64,000 bases of DNA from an uncultured Prevotellaceae bacterium (GCA_900318205.1 ONJS01000009.1:1-64000); one strand, 5' to 3'. Shown: positions 17,728 through 26,269, numbered from the stretch's first letter. The notes: generated by a model not told the origin, from the letters alone. Numbers and translations are program-made.

Positions 17728-18178
17728 TATCGAGAAACTCAGAATCCACAACAAGTCGCTCATCAACGACTGCCGGATTATCAGCCTCGCCAAGCACCAC
17801 CATGCCAACGGCAACCTCACGGCTGTCAACAACGGGGTGGAGCTGCCCTTTGACATCCAGCGCACATTCTACATCTATGATGTGCCCGGAGGTGCTGAGC
17901 GAGGAGGCCACAGCCATTACACCTGCCATGAGTTCATCATCGCCATCAGCGGCAGTTTTGACGTGATTGTCGATGACGGCACCGACCAGTTCACCTACAC
18001 CCTCAACCGTCCCTATCAGGGACTGCTGGTTGTACCGGGCATCTGGCGCACATTGAAGAACTTCTCATCGGGTTCGGTGTGCCTGGCCATTGCCTCCCAC
18101 CACTTCGATGAGCAAGACTATATCAGGGATTATGACACATTCCTGCAGTACAAGCACAGCGTGAAAAAAGAAGAATAA
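17711..18178 (+). CDS. FdtA/WxcM-like sugar 3,4-ketoisomerase with intact HxH
   Basis: Paralogue of the preceding gene, 155 residues. It keeps the full active-site motif RGGHSH (His67 and His69), FYIYDVPGG and HEFIIAISGSFDVIV. It probably performs the 4-keto to 3-keto conversion that feeds the aminotransferase downstream. It sits in the middle of the dTDP-sugar operon, overlapping the previous gene by 17 nt. Confidence 0.9.
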   Translation: MEDLNSIEKLRIHNKSLINDCRIISLAKHHHANGNLTAVNNGVELPFDIQRTFYIYDVPGGAERGGHSHYTCHEFIIAISGSFDVIVDDGTDQFTYTLNRPYQGLLVVPGIWRTLKNFSSGSVCLAIASHHFDEQDYIRDYDTFLQYKHSVKKEE

Positions 18179-18198
18179 CCATTTTATCAAGACAACAA

Positions 18199-19320
18199 AT
18201 GAAGCAATACCCATTCCTGGATTTAGCACTCGCCAATGCGCCCTACATGGCAGAACTCAAAGCAGCCGCCTGTGAGGTGATAGAACGTGGCCGCTACCTG
18301 CACAGCCAGCAGACCGAGCTGTTGGAGCAGGAGATTGCCGCCCTGTGCCAAGTGAAGCACTGCGTGACCGTGAGCAATGGCCTGGATGCGCTGCGGCTCA
18401 TCCTGCGTGCCTACAAGGAAATGGGACTGCTGCATGACGGTGACGAGGTCATCGTGCCTGCCAACACCTATGTAGCGAGTGTGCTTGCCGTGAGCGAAAC
18501 CGGTCTGGCGCCCGTGCTGTGTGACATCAGGGAAGATACCATGAATCTGGACTCCCGCCTGCTTGAAGGACTCATCACCGAGCGCACGCGTGCGGTGATG
18601 CCCGTCCACCTCTACGGCACGCCATGCTGGGATGCCACCCTGATGGAAACGGCCCGCAAACACAACCTGCTCATCATCGAGGATAATGCCCAGGCCATCG
18701 GCTCAGTCAGTGACACGGCGGGCCTGAATGGCACCAATGTCACCGGCGGACTGGGACATGCTGCAGGCATGAGCTTCTATCCCACCAAGAATCTGGGCGC
18801 TTTGGGCGACGGTGGAGCAGTCCTGACCAACGACGATACCCTGGCCGCTACCGTGCATGCCCTTGCCAACTATGGCTCGGACCGCCGCTACCACAATATC
18901 TATCAAGGCTACAACTGCCGCCTTGACGAGATTCAGGCCGCCATGTTGCGCGTCAAGTTGCGCTTCTTGGACCAGGATAACATCATCCGCGACAAGGTGG
19001 CCCGCACCTACAACGAGTGCATCACCAATCCCCGTGTCAAGACGCCAGTCATCTTTGATGGCATGAGGCAGACTTGGCATCAGTATGTGGTGCGTGTGGA
19101 GCAGCGTGACGACTTCCGCCGCTTTCTTACCGACAATGGAGTTGGGACTGACATCCACTATGCCACCCCACCCCACAAGCAGCCCTGTTACAGCGACCTG
19201 CCTCACGCCCCGCTGCCACTGACCGAGCGGCATGCCGACGAGGTGGTCTCCCTGCCTATTGCCCATCCCATCACGCCCGATGACGCTCGCGTCATTGCCG
19301 AAATCATCAACCGATTCTAA
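18199..19320 (+). CDS. DegT/DnrJ/EryC1/StrS sugar aminotransferase (FdtB-like)
   Basis: PLP-dependent transaminase that would convert the dTDP-3-keto-6-deoxyhexose into a 3-amino-3,6-dideoxyhexose (Fuc3N or Qui3N type). The 373-residue protein contains VSNGLDALRLIL, VPANTYVAS, IIEDNAQAIGS and the PLP lysine K197 in SFYPTKNLGALGDGGAV. The product presumably decorates a surface polysaccharide or glycoprotein O-glycan. No transferase or flippase is in the window, so the final destination is unknown. Confidence 0.92.
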   Translation: MKQYPFLDLALANAPYMAELKAAACEVIERGRYLHSQQTELLEQEIAALCQVKHCVTVSNGLDALRLILRAYKEMGLLHDGDEVIVPANTYVASVLAVSETGLAPVLCDIREDTMNLDSRLLEGLITERTRAVMPVHLYGTPCWDATLMETARKHNLLIIEDNAQAIGSVSDTAGLNGTNVTGGLGHAAGMSFYPTKNLGALGDGGAVLTNDDTLAATVHALANYGSDRRYHNIYQGYNCRLDEIQAAMLRVKLRFLDQDNIIRDKVARTYNECITNPRVKTPVIFDGMRQTWHQYVVRVEQRDDFRRFLTDNGVGTDIHYATPPHKQPCYSDLPHAPLPLTERHADEVVSLPIAHPITPDDARVIAEIINRF

Positions 19321-19337
19321 AAGCCGACAAGACCGAT

Positions 19338-20387
19338 ATGCGCAATCATGGAATGAAACGGTTTGTCCTTCTCACCCTGGTGGCACTGCTGCCCGTTATG
19401 GCAGTGGTAGCGCTGTACCTGGTGCGTGACCCCTTCCATGTCGTGAAGCCCTATCGTGGCAAGATTTACAATCCTGGTGACACGATCTCACTGACGATCA
19501 ACTGGGGACATGTCACTGTCGAGTCGTTCAAGTATTTCAACCCTACCGAGCACTTTGACTCCTTTATCTTCGGGTCCTCGCTGTCGGGTTACTACCGCAT
19601 CAAGGACTGGAAGACCCATCTGCCCGCCGATGCCCGCCCGTTCCATTTCAATGCCTCCCGCGAGACACTCTACGGCATCCTGAACAAACTCAAATACTTG
19701 AGGTCGCAGGGTGTGCCGATGAAAAACGTGCTCATCATCATGGAGGACGAAATGCTCATGCGCCGTCCCCTTGACCAAGACGTGCTGTTTGTGCAACATC
19801 CCGAGACAGCCCGCGAAGTCTCATGGTGGGATTTCCACCAGTTGTTTTTCAATGCCTACCGCCATCCTGAAATTATTGCCTATCTGTTGTGTCCCGAGAA
19901 GATGACCCAGAAGGTGCTCGATGAGGGCTATGCCACGACCGACGTCTCGGACCGCGACGAACGCATCAACGAGGGCTGCTATACCCTTGCCGACTCGCTC
20001 ATCGCCACCAATCCCGACGCCTTCTTCACGCCAGAGCATGTCGCAAAATACACGCTTCCGCTCAAGGAATTGCCCTGCCCCCCGAAAATCGATACCCCGG
20101 TCGAAGCGTTGCTCAATGCCATCGCCTCCATCCTTAAAGACCAAGGCGCAGACTACCAGATCATCATCCCGCCGCACTACGGCTATGAAGCCATCGGCAG
20201 CAGCGACCTGTACAAACTGGAACTGATCTTCGGGCAACAACGCGTCCATGACTACAGCCATGACCCCAAGATGGGCTCTGACGTGCATTACTACTATGAC
20301 GACGGGCACCTTGTGGCAGAAGCATGTGCCAGACTCATGGACAGCGCCTATAATGACGTGACACTGCCCTCACCTTTCCTGAAATAA
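19338..20387 (+). CDS. Membrane-anchored SGNH/DltD-like protein of unknown function
   Basis: A 349-residue protein with one N-terminal membrane anchor (KRFVLLTLVALLPVMAVVAL) and an extracytoplasmic domain. A possible SGNH nucleophile elbow is FIFGSSLSGYY and a matching late Asp-x-His is in SDVHYYYDDGHL. This layout recalls AlgX/DltD-type acyl-transfer proteins, but I cannot confirm the fold. Only 17 bp follow the aminotransferase gene, so it is probably co-transcribed and may act on the same glycan, for example by acetylating it. Start could also be the ATG at 19353. Confidence 0.75.
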   Translation: MRNHGMKRFVLLTLVALLPVMAVVALYLVRDPFHVVKPYRGKIYNPGDTISLTINWGHVTVESFKYFNPTEHFDSFIFGSSLSGYYRIKDWKTHLPADARPFHFNASRETLYGILNKLKYLRSQGVPMKNVLIIMEDEMLMRRPLDQDVLFVQHPETAREVSWWDFHQLFFNAYRHPEIIAYLLCPEKMTQKVLDEGYATTDVSDRDERINEGCYTLADSLIATNPDAFFTPEHVAKYTLPLKELPCPPKIDTPVEALLNAIASILKDQGADYQIIIPPHYGYEAIGSSDLYKLELIFGQQRVHDYSHDPKMGSDVHYYYDDGHLVAEACARLMDSAYNDVTLPSPFLK

Positions 20388-20425
20388 AATAACGAGAGTT
20401 CACTCTTGAACTGAACTGAGCCTAC

Positions 20426-20574
20426 TGTAGAGACGCAAAATTTTGCGTCTCCAATCGCTAGACCTTGCCAAAATGATGCGTCTCCAATCGTTAGGCCTTG
20501 CCAAAATGCTACGTCTCCAATCGCTAGGCCTTGCCAAAATGCTGCCCAGAGACGCAAAATTTTGCGTCTCTACA
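20426..20574. repeat. MITE-like element: 26-bp terminal inverted repeats around three 33-bp repeats
   Basis: The ends are perfect 26-bp inverted repeats, each of which itself contains the 22-bp palindrome built on GAGACGCAAAA/TTTTGCGTCTC (20430-20451 and 20549-20570). Between them lie three copies of a 33-bp unit containing CCAATCGCTAGGCCTTGCCA (starting near 20451, 20484 and 20517). Total length is 149 bp with no protein gene. Confidence 0.85.
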
Positions 20575-20608
20575 TAAAATAGCACGTTTTTTCTTAGGAA
20601 TTGCCAAC

Positions 20609-21103
20609 CTAATCGGCTGCAGGAACGGCCTTGCACTTTCCACTCCAGGCGGTGATGTCAAGGCGCAGAATTTCCACACGATGGAACGATGCCGCAGCAT
20701 ATTTCATTCCCACCGTTGCGTCGCGGGGAGACAACTTGTTGAGCAGCAGTTCCAGTGCATGGCGTTTCTCGTCATCGTCAAGGTCTCTCACAGCGACACC
20801 TGTGAGCACAATACTCTCATACTCGGTCGTGAACTTTGAGGGCAACAGATTGACGTTTCCCACGACACAGAACGAAACACGCTGCTCATGGTCCAAGCAA
20901 CGCAATTTGCGACCCTCTGGAGCACAATGGATGTAGAGCGAACTGTCACCATCCCACACATAGTTGAGAGGCAACCCATAGGGTGCGCCATCGGTGTCGC
21001 ACATCGAGAGTACACCCCACTCGGCGGTGCGTAACAGCGCAACCGCCCGCTCCTCATCGAGCAGGCGGTCTTGCCGTCGTACATTGCTGTTGTCAAAGGT
21101 CAT
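20609..21103 (-). CDS. Nim-like pyridoxamine 5'-phosphate oxidase-fold protein
   Basis: A 164-residue split-barrel flavin-binding protein of the family that includes 5-nitroimidazole resistance proteins (NimA). Family features are RTAEWGVLSMCDTDGAPYGLPLNYVWDG near the N-terminus, followed by APEGRKLRCLDHEQRVSFCVVG. The substrate is unknown; most chromosomal members are not proven resistance genes. It lies 3 bp after the HU-LysM gene and is probably in its operon. Confidence 0.88.
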   Translation of the reverse strand: MTFDNSNVRRQDRLLDEERAVALLRTAEWGVLSMCDTDGAPYGLPLNYVWDGDSSLYIHCAPEGRKLRCLDHEQRVSFCVVGNVNLLPSKFTTEYESIVLTGVAVRDLDDDEKRHALELLLNKLSPRDATVGMKYAAASFHRVEILRLDITAWSGKCKAVPAAD

Positions 21104-21106
21104 GAT

Positions 21107-22546
21107 TTACTTGCCCTTGAGATACTCCATCGACTTGATCTGAGCTTTCCTCAGACTCGCCTTGTCATTGGGGTTGATTCCATATTTGCTGGCGGGAGGA
21201 ATAACCACCCTGGTGCCGGGACGAATGTTGTTCGGGTCATTGATGGTACCACGAGCCACATTCTCCTCATAGATATATACCCAGAACCATGGACTGCCAT
21301 AATGCTTCTCGGAGAGCGTGGTGAGCACAATCTGGGAAGTGACGACATCGGTGACCTCCTTGTTGTTGACCTTAGATGCCGGCTTCTCCTCAGCCTTCTT
21401 CTCGGGTTTTACTTCCTCCTTCTTTTCAGGCTTCACTTCCTCTTTCTTCTCGGGCTTCACCTCTTCCTTCTTCTCGGACTTGACGTCATCTTTCTTTTCC
21501 TGCTTGACGTCGGCCGCTTTTTGTTCTTCCTCGGTGAGTTCATCGTCGGCTATCGTGTCGGCTGCTACCACCTCCTGCTCAGGGACATCGGGGTTGCTGT
21601 CGCTGCAGCCGCGTGCCATCAGCCAGAACATCAGGACAATCGCCAGTCCACTCAGCAACAACCACAGCCATCGCCTGTCGGGCTTGCGCTGCGCTTCCTC
21701 GATCTGTTCGGGTGTTGGCGTATACACATTGCGCGGCTCAGGGCGATAGAAGTGGCGGTCGTTATCCACCTCTTCGGGCTTTTCCTGTTCGGGTATCGGC
21801 TGGGAGGGGCCATCAATGGGCCTGCCCACCAACATGGGTTTACGCACAGGAACCGTTTCTTCCACCTTGGGCTGCGGCTTTTCCTCTTTTACGACAGGCT
21901 CCTTGACAGGAGTCTTCACCTCGCGGGAAATCTCCTTATCGCCGTCAGGCATCGGAGAGTCAAACAAGACATCGGGCGTCGGTGCGGGAGCCGCATCCTG
22001 CATCTGGGGCAGTTCATCAGGCAGAGGCGCAACGGGGATGTCTGACTCGCTGAAAAAAGTATCCTCCGCTACCGGAGCCTCCTCTACGGGCTCGTCGATA
22101 GCAGGTATCGGCTCTGACTTTTGAGGCTCCTTCTCAGCAACCTTTGATTCAGGCTCCTGGACATCAGGCAGGATAGCCGACGGATGTTGCTTGTCGATTT
22201 CAGCAAGTTTCTCGTCGGTGACAGCATCATCAAGGATGACCGTTTCAAACTGAGCAAATGGTTGGTTCACAGCCTCGGCAAGCGACTTATCGGGTGTAAA
22301 GGTCACCTTGTTGTAGCCCGAGATCTGCATGGGAGACCCTGTCTTGACATTGACACTCTTGCGGGGCTTGACACTGGTAATCTTAAAGGTGCCCACGCCC
22401 TTGACGGTCACGCTCTCGCCATCGATCAGTGTCTGAGAGATAACGGCAAACAAGTCTTTCAGGAAGAGTTCACACACACGCTTGGTCGTTGATGTCGCCT
22501 TGGCCATCAAGTCCACAAGTTCAACAAATGTGATTTTAGCATTCAT
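21107..22546 (-). CDS. HU-domain protein with transmembrane segment and LysM
   Basis: A 479-residue protein with an unusual order of parts. Residues 1-95 form an HU/IHF-like DNA-binding domain (ITFVELVDLMAKATSTTKR, GVGTFKITSVKPRKSVN). An acidic proline-rich linker follows, then one transmembrane helix (292-311), a Lys/Glu repeat of KKEEVKPE units (about 348-385) and a C-terminal LysM-like domain (404-450) with PNNIRPGTRVVIP. Topology would place the HU part in the cytoplasm and LysM in the periplasm, so it may link the nucleoid to the cell wall. It follows the small HU gene by 17 bp. Confidence 0.88.
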   Translation of the reverse strand: MNAKITFVELVDLMAKATSTTKRVCELFLKDLFAVISQTLIDGESVTVKGVGTFKITSVKPRKSVNVKTGSPMQISGYNKVTFTPDKSLAEAVNQPFAQFETVILDDAVTDEKLAEIDKQHPSAILPDVQEPESKVAEKEPQKSEPIPAIDEPVEEAPVAEDTFFSESDIPVAPLPDELPQMQDAAPAPTPDVLFDSPMPDGDKEISREVKTPVKEPVVKEEKPQPKVEETVPVRKPMLVGRPIDGPSQPIPEQEKPEEVDNDRHFYRPEPRNVYTPTPEQIEEAQRKPDRRWLWLLLSGLAIVLMFWLMARGCSDSNPDVPEQEVVAADTIADDELTEEEQKAADVKQEKKDDVKSEKKEEVKPEKKEEVKPEKKEEVKPEKKAEEKPASKVNNKEVTDVVTSQIVLTTLSEKHYGSPWFWVYIYEENVARGTINDPNNIRPGTRVVIPPASKYGINPNDKASLRKAQIKSMEYLKGK

Positions 22547-22563
22547 AATTCGTCCTCCTTGTT

Positions 22564-22836
22564 TTACTTGAGTTTAGCCTTGAGCACATTACTGATCTTG
22601 AAGCCCACCACAATCTTGGGGGGAACAAGCATCCGTTTTCCTGTTGAGGGCTGGACCATGACACGCTCGTCACGCTTTTTGGGCTCAAAGGTACCGAAGC
22701 CCGGCACCTGAACACTGTCCATCTCGCTGCACCGTTCACGCAATACACCGGCAAAAGCCTCCAGCAACTTGCCGACATCCTCCTTGCTGCGGCCCAAATT
22801 GCCAGATATTGTATCTATCAGTTTTTTATTGTCCAT
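22564..22836 (-). CDS. HU-family DNA-binding protein
   Basis: Small histone-like protein, 90 residues, dimeric in the family, bending and packaging DNA. It has the core GFGTFEPKKRDERVMVQPSTGKRMLVP and the C-terminal VGFKISNVLKAKLK. First gene of a three-gene unit with the HU-LysM and Nim-like genes. Its -7 box is TAACTTTG on the minus strand (22862-22869), giving a leader of about 22 nt. Confidence 0.93.
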   Translation of the reverse strand: MDNKKLIDTISGNLGRSKEDVGKLLEAFAGVLRERCSEMDSVQVPGFGTFEPKKRDERVMVQPSTGKRMLVPPKIVVGFKISNVLKAKLK

Positions 22837-22861
22837 TTGTAACCCATTGTATTTTAACCTG

Positions 22862-22982
22862 CAAAGTTAGCGAATTTTTGCCCAAGTAGAGCATAAAAGC
22901 AGGATTTATTTTTTGGCTTTTGACGAGGCACGACCAAATTGCACTATTTTTTTTGCCGTTTGGCATTTTTCGCTTAATTTTG
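22862..22982. promoter_or_regulatory. Divergent promoters between HU and the hydroxyacid dehydrogenase
   Basis: Minus strand: TAACTTTG at 22862-22869 for the HU operon. Plus strand: TTTG at 22955-22958 and TAATTTTG at 22975-22982 for the dehydrogenase gene, with predicted start near 22986. Confidence 0.65.
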
Positions 22983-23023
22983 TCAATCATTATAACCGAT
23001 AACCACCAACATTTAACCAGATT

Positions 23024-23986
23024 ATGAGAAAAATCGTTATTCTTGACGGATATGCCGGCAACCCCGGTGACCTCTCGTGGGAACCGATGAAGGCATTGGC
23101 TCCTTGTGACATCTACGACTTTGGTACCGCCGACACTGTGATTGAGCGTTGCCAAGGCGCCGAAATGGTATTGACCAATAAAGTTCCTGTCACGGCTGAA
23201 GCCATGGCCCAATTACCCGACCTGAAGTACCTCGGTGTGATGGCAACAGGCTTCAATGTCGTGGACAGCGCCGAGGCTGCCCGCCGAGGCATCATCGTGA
23301 CCAACGTCCCCGCCTATAGCACCGACAGTGTGGCACAACTCACCATTGCCCACCTGCTGAATATCTGCTGGCAACCCCAGCACTATACCGACGAGGCCCA
23401 CGACCTGAAGTGGACCAACTGCGGCAGTTACGCTTACTTCAACACACCGCTGATTGAGTTGGCTGGCAAGCAGATGGGTATCGTCGGACTGGGTAACATC
23501 GGCGGCGCCGTGGCACGTATGGCCCTGGCGATGAACATGCGCGTGATGGCCTATACCAGCAAGAGCCAAGACCAGTTGCCCGAGGGCATCATGAAGGCCG
23601 ACAACCTGGAGCATCTGCTCCGCACCAGCGATGTGCTCACCATGCACTGCCCGCTCAATGCCGACACCACCGGTATGATCAACGCAGAGGGCTTGGCGAT
23701 GATGAAGCAGGGATCCATCGTGCTCAACATGGCACGCGGTGCCCTCATCAACGAGCAAGACCTGGCCGACGCGCTGAACAGCGGTCACCTCTATGCTGCC
23801 GCCATCGACTGCACGAGCGTTGAGCCGCCCGCTGCCGACCATCCGCTGCTCACGGCCCGCAACTGCTACATCACGCCCCACATCGGCTGGACCAGCTTTG
23901 AAGCCCGTGAGCGCCTGATGAACGTCATCACCAGCAACGTGGCCGCCTATCTCGACGGCAAGCCAGTGAATGTTGTCAACATGTGA
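23024..23986 (+). CDS. D-2-hydroxyacid dehydrogenase (glycerate/hydroxypyruvate type)
   Basis: NAD(P)-dependent oxidoreductase of the 2-hydroxyacid dehydrogenase family, 320 residues. The Rossmann motif is MGIVGLGNIGGAVARMA; the catalytic set is visible as Arg in NMARGALINE, Glu in SVEPP and His in TPHIGW. The closest role is hydroxypyruvate/glycerate dehydrogenase, but substrate cannot be fixed from sequence. Its last 15 bases, including the stop, form one arm of a perfect inverted repeat. Confidence 0.9.
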   Translation: MRKIVILDGYAGNPGDLSWEPMKALAPCDIYDFGTADTVIERCQGAEMVLTNKVPVTAEAMAQLPDLKYLGVMATGFNVVDSAEAARRGIIVTNVPAYSTDSVAQLTIAHLLNICWQPQHYTDEAHDLKWTNCGSYAYFNTPLIELAGKQMGIVGLGNIGGAVARMALAMNMRVMAYTSKSQDQLPEGIMKADNLEHLLRTSDVLTMHCPLNADTTGMINAEGLAMMKQGSIVLNMARGALINEQDLADALNSGHLYAAAIDCTSVEPPAADHPLLTARNCYITPHIGWTSFEARERLMNVITSNVAAYLDGKPVNVVNM

Positions 23987-24035
23987 GGTCACATGTTGAC
24001 AACTGATTAGAGATTAGAGATTAGTGATTAGTGAG
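23972..24035 (+). repeat. Perfect 15-bp inverted repeat over a stop codon plus GATTAG heptamers
   Basis: GTTGTCAACATGTGA (23972-23986) and its exact complement TCACATGTTGACAAC (23989-24003) are separated by 2 bp. The left arm ends in the dehydrogenase stop codon. GATTAGAGATTAGAGATTAG-type 7-bp repeats follow directly (24004-24035). Confidence 0.8.
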
Positions 24036-24058
24036 ATATAATTAGTTACTAAAGAGAG

Positions 24059-24421
24059 ATGGAGAACGAATTTTTCAAGGATATCAACGAGGCCCTGGCA
24101 TGGGCCGAGGGCACCCATTGTGCCATCACGGTGTGTGACCTGGAGGGTAAAGTAATTTTCATGAATGAGCGCTCGCGTGCCACCTTCGACAAGGAAGGCC
24201 GCACGATGCTGGGCCAGAACCTGATGCCCTGCCACAGCCCGAAGTCGCAGGAGAAAATCCGCCACATGATTGAGACAGACACCGTCAACTGCTACACCAT
24301 CGACAAGCAGGGCGTCAAGAAGATGATCTACCAGACCCCTTGGCGCAAGGACGGCAAGGTCTGCGGCATGGTGGAAATCTCGATGGTCATCCCCAACGAG
24401 ATGCCCCACTACATCCGCTAA
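24059..24421 (+). CDS. Single PAS-domain protein
   Basis: A 120-residue stand-alone PAS domain: HCAITVCDLEGKVIFMNERSR at the start of the fold, and VCGMVEISMVIP in the last strands. No output domain is attached, so it would act through a partner. The conserved MPCHSPKSQEKIRHMI helix is typical of a small Bacteroidetes PAS family of unknown ligand. A terminator follows at 24485. Confidence 0.85.
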   Translation: MENEFFKDINEALAWAEGTHCAITVCDLEGKVIFMNERSRATFDKEGRTMLGQNLMPCHSPKSQEKIRHMIETDTVNCYTIDKQGVKKMIYQTPWRKDGKVCGMVEISMVIPNEMPHYIR

Positions 24422-24484
24422 GCGGCAACGCTGTTTCAGTCACCGCCAGTTTTTCCCACGAAATCATCTGACGTGACGATACAT

Positions 24485-24520
24485 AAAAAAGACGAGGCAA
24501 TGAACGCCTCGTCTTTTTTT
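24485..24520 (+). terminator. Bidirectional rho-independent terminator
   Basis: AAAAAAGACGAGGC pairs with GCCTCGTCTTTTTT around a 7-nt loop. It lies between convergent genes and can serve both. Confidence 0.9.
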
Positions 24521-24538
24521 ACATATTGCCGTCTTGGA

Positions 24539-26269
24539 CTATTTCACCATGATCTTGGCAGATTTGCAGGTGCCATCGGAGTACTTCACAACTACGATGT
24601 TAACACCCTTGGTCAGGCCATCAAGCTGGCGACCCTGCAGGTCAAGATACATGGTCTCAACGACTGTTGCGTCGCTTGAGGGCAACTCGCTGATGCCGGA
24701 GTCAGGACCACCATCGGGATAATAGATGATGGGAGAACGCCTCTCTTCGCCACCGCCACGATAGATGGTCTGTACGCCAAAGTACTCAAAGTCGCCGGTG
24801 TAGAAGTAGATGTAGCGTGATGTTGTACCACCGCCCACGATGTCATAGTTAGAGAAGTCGTAAGGAATGATGGTCATGTCCTCATCCTGCTCGGCGTAAT
24901 CCTCAGCACGGAACACAAGGGGAGTCCTGTCGAGATAGCAGGTGTAGAACAGTTTGCTGGGCAGGATGTAGTTGCCGTCAACATCGGTAGTGTAGATATT
25001 GAATCCGGCATATCCATGAGCGTAATACTCAGTCTCAGCATAGGGCAAGAAATAGGTGAATTCAGGTGATGCAGGAGTAGCGGGCTGCTCGTTGAACAGA
25101 TAGAATGTGGGACGCAGATACACCTCATGGCTGCTCACCTCAGCCTTGCCGGCATTGATGATCAGACCGAGGTCGAGATTGCTGAACTTGCTGAGTTCAG
25201 CATCATAATCCATAATCATCTGGTCAACCTCAAAGGTATACAGAGTAGTCCATCCCCACTCATCAACTTCCTTCTCGATGGTACACGGTTTGAGATAAAC
25301 AAGCGTGCTATAGGTGTCTTCAACACCCAGGAACTGGTTGGTCTCGACGAGGGCCTTGTCCCCCTCGATAGTGGCCTTGATGACAGCATCAGGAGCAATC
25401 TTGGCGATCTTAGCATAGAAAGTGTTGTCCACGATAGCACCCGGAACCACCTCATAGGCGATATTGTTGTCATAGGGATAGTGGGTGAACACATAGTCTT
25501 TGAATTCTGCGTTCTCGGGAGCAGCTTGAGGCACCTCGTCAAAGGGATAGAACGTGCAGTTCATATCACCCTGTCCGGGCCATGTCAGGTAACCGTCCTC
25601 TTCTTGTACACCACCATAGAGCAGATTGGGATCCTGTGAAGTGATTGTACCGTCTTCCTCAATGTTGAACTTGATTTCGGTCACCTCCTCATCCGGAACA
25701 AAGACGGTATAGGTGTACTCGTTACCCTGCCAGTCAACGCCAACGGCATCTTCGGCCTTCAAAGCATAGAGATAATAGGTGAAGAGTTTGTTTTCAACAC
25801 CATTGAAATACCAGAGTTGGGCGTTGATTTGGCCCGTTCTCACCGTGATGACGTTGCCTTCCACTTCACCTTTAATCCATGTGCCGCCATTGCACATGTT
25901 GGTAATAAAGTTCTTGAAGTAGTAGTTGCCGTCGGTGCCTTTAACGACATAGGTACCCTTCTCGGTGTAGTCGGCTGGAGCAGGATTTCCCCAAACGGGC
26001 AGATAGTCAGTACCCGAGCGCCTCATCAGTTGAAGCTCGCCTTCGGGCTGCACAAACAGGCTTGGATCAAGTTCTGTCGGGTTCTCACGCGCGGGTTGAT
26101 TGGCCTTCAGTAACGGCGCATCGGCAAACCGCACGTTACTCTTGGTCACTCTCTCCTGTCGAGTATTCAGATAGGAGTTGTTCTTCTCGTCAATCGACTG
26201 ATAAGGCGACTGAGCGAAGACAGTAGCGGCCATCAAGGCCACCAGTAATAAAGTAAAACCTTTTTTCAT
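24539..26269 (-). CDS. Secreted protein with T9SS-like tail, paralogue of the 3425-5050 product
   Basis: A 576-residue protein with signal peptide MKKGFTLLLVALMAATVFAQ. It has no family I can name. Features shared with the product of 3425-5050 include a GTYVVKGTDGNYY/VEGTDGNLYIYNPI segment early on, a LFYTCYLD...FRAEDY / LYYNIYLD...FDPEDY segment late, FGVQTIYRGG / VGVQSIYTAG, and the final tail MYLDLQGRQLDGL...SDGTCKSAKIMVK. The tail resembles a type A sorting signal. Probably a lineage-specific family of exported proteins; function unknown. Confidence 0.85.
   Translation of the reverse strand: MKKGFTLLLVALMAATVFAQSPYQSIDEKNNSYLNTRQERVTKSNVRFADAPLLKANQPARENPTELDPSLFVQPEGELQLMRRSGTDYLPVWGNPAPADYTEKGTYVVKGTDGNYYFKNFITNMCNGGTWIKGEVEGNVITVRTGQINAQLWYFNGVENKLFTYYLYALKAEDAVGVDWQGNEYTYTVFVPDEEVTEIKFNIEEDGTITSQDPNLLYGGVQEEDGYLTWPGQGDMNCTFYPFDEVPQAAPENAEFKDYVFTHYPYDNNIAYEVVPGAIVDNTFYAKIAKIAPDAVIKATIEGDKALVETNQFLGVEDTYSTLVYLKPCTIEKEVDEWGWTTLYTFEVDQMIMDYDAELSKFSNLDLGLIINAGKAEVSSHEVYLRPTFYLFNEQPATPASPEFTYFLPYAETEYYAHGYAGFNIYTTDVDGNYILPSKLFYTCYLDRTPLVFRAEDYAEQDEDMTIIPYDFSNYDIVGGGTTSRYIYFYTGDFEYFGVQTIYRGGGEERRSPIIYYPDGGPDSGISELPSSDATVVETMYLDLQGRQLDGLTKGVNIVVVKYSDGTCKSAKIMVK

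Noticed and set aside
20348..20636. Minus-strand frames with repeated WQGLAIGD
   Set aside because: Translation of the 33-bp inner repeats of the MITE-like element.
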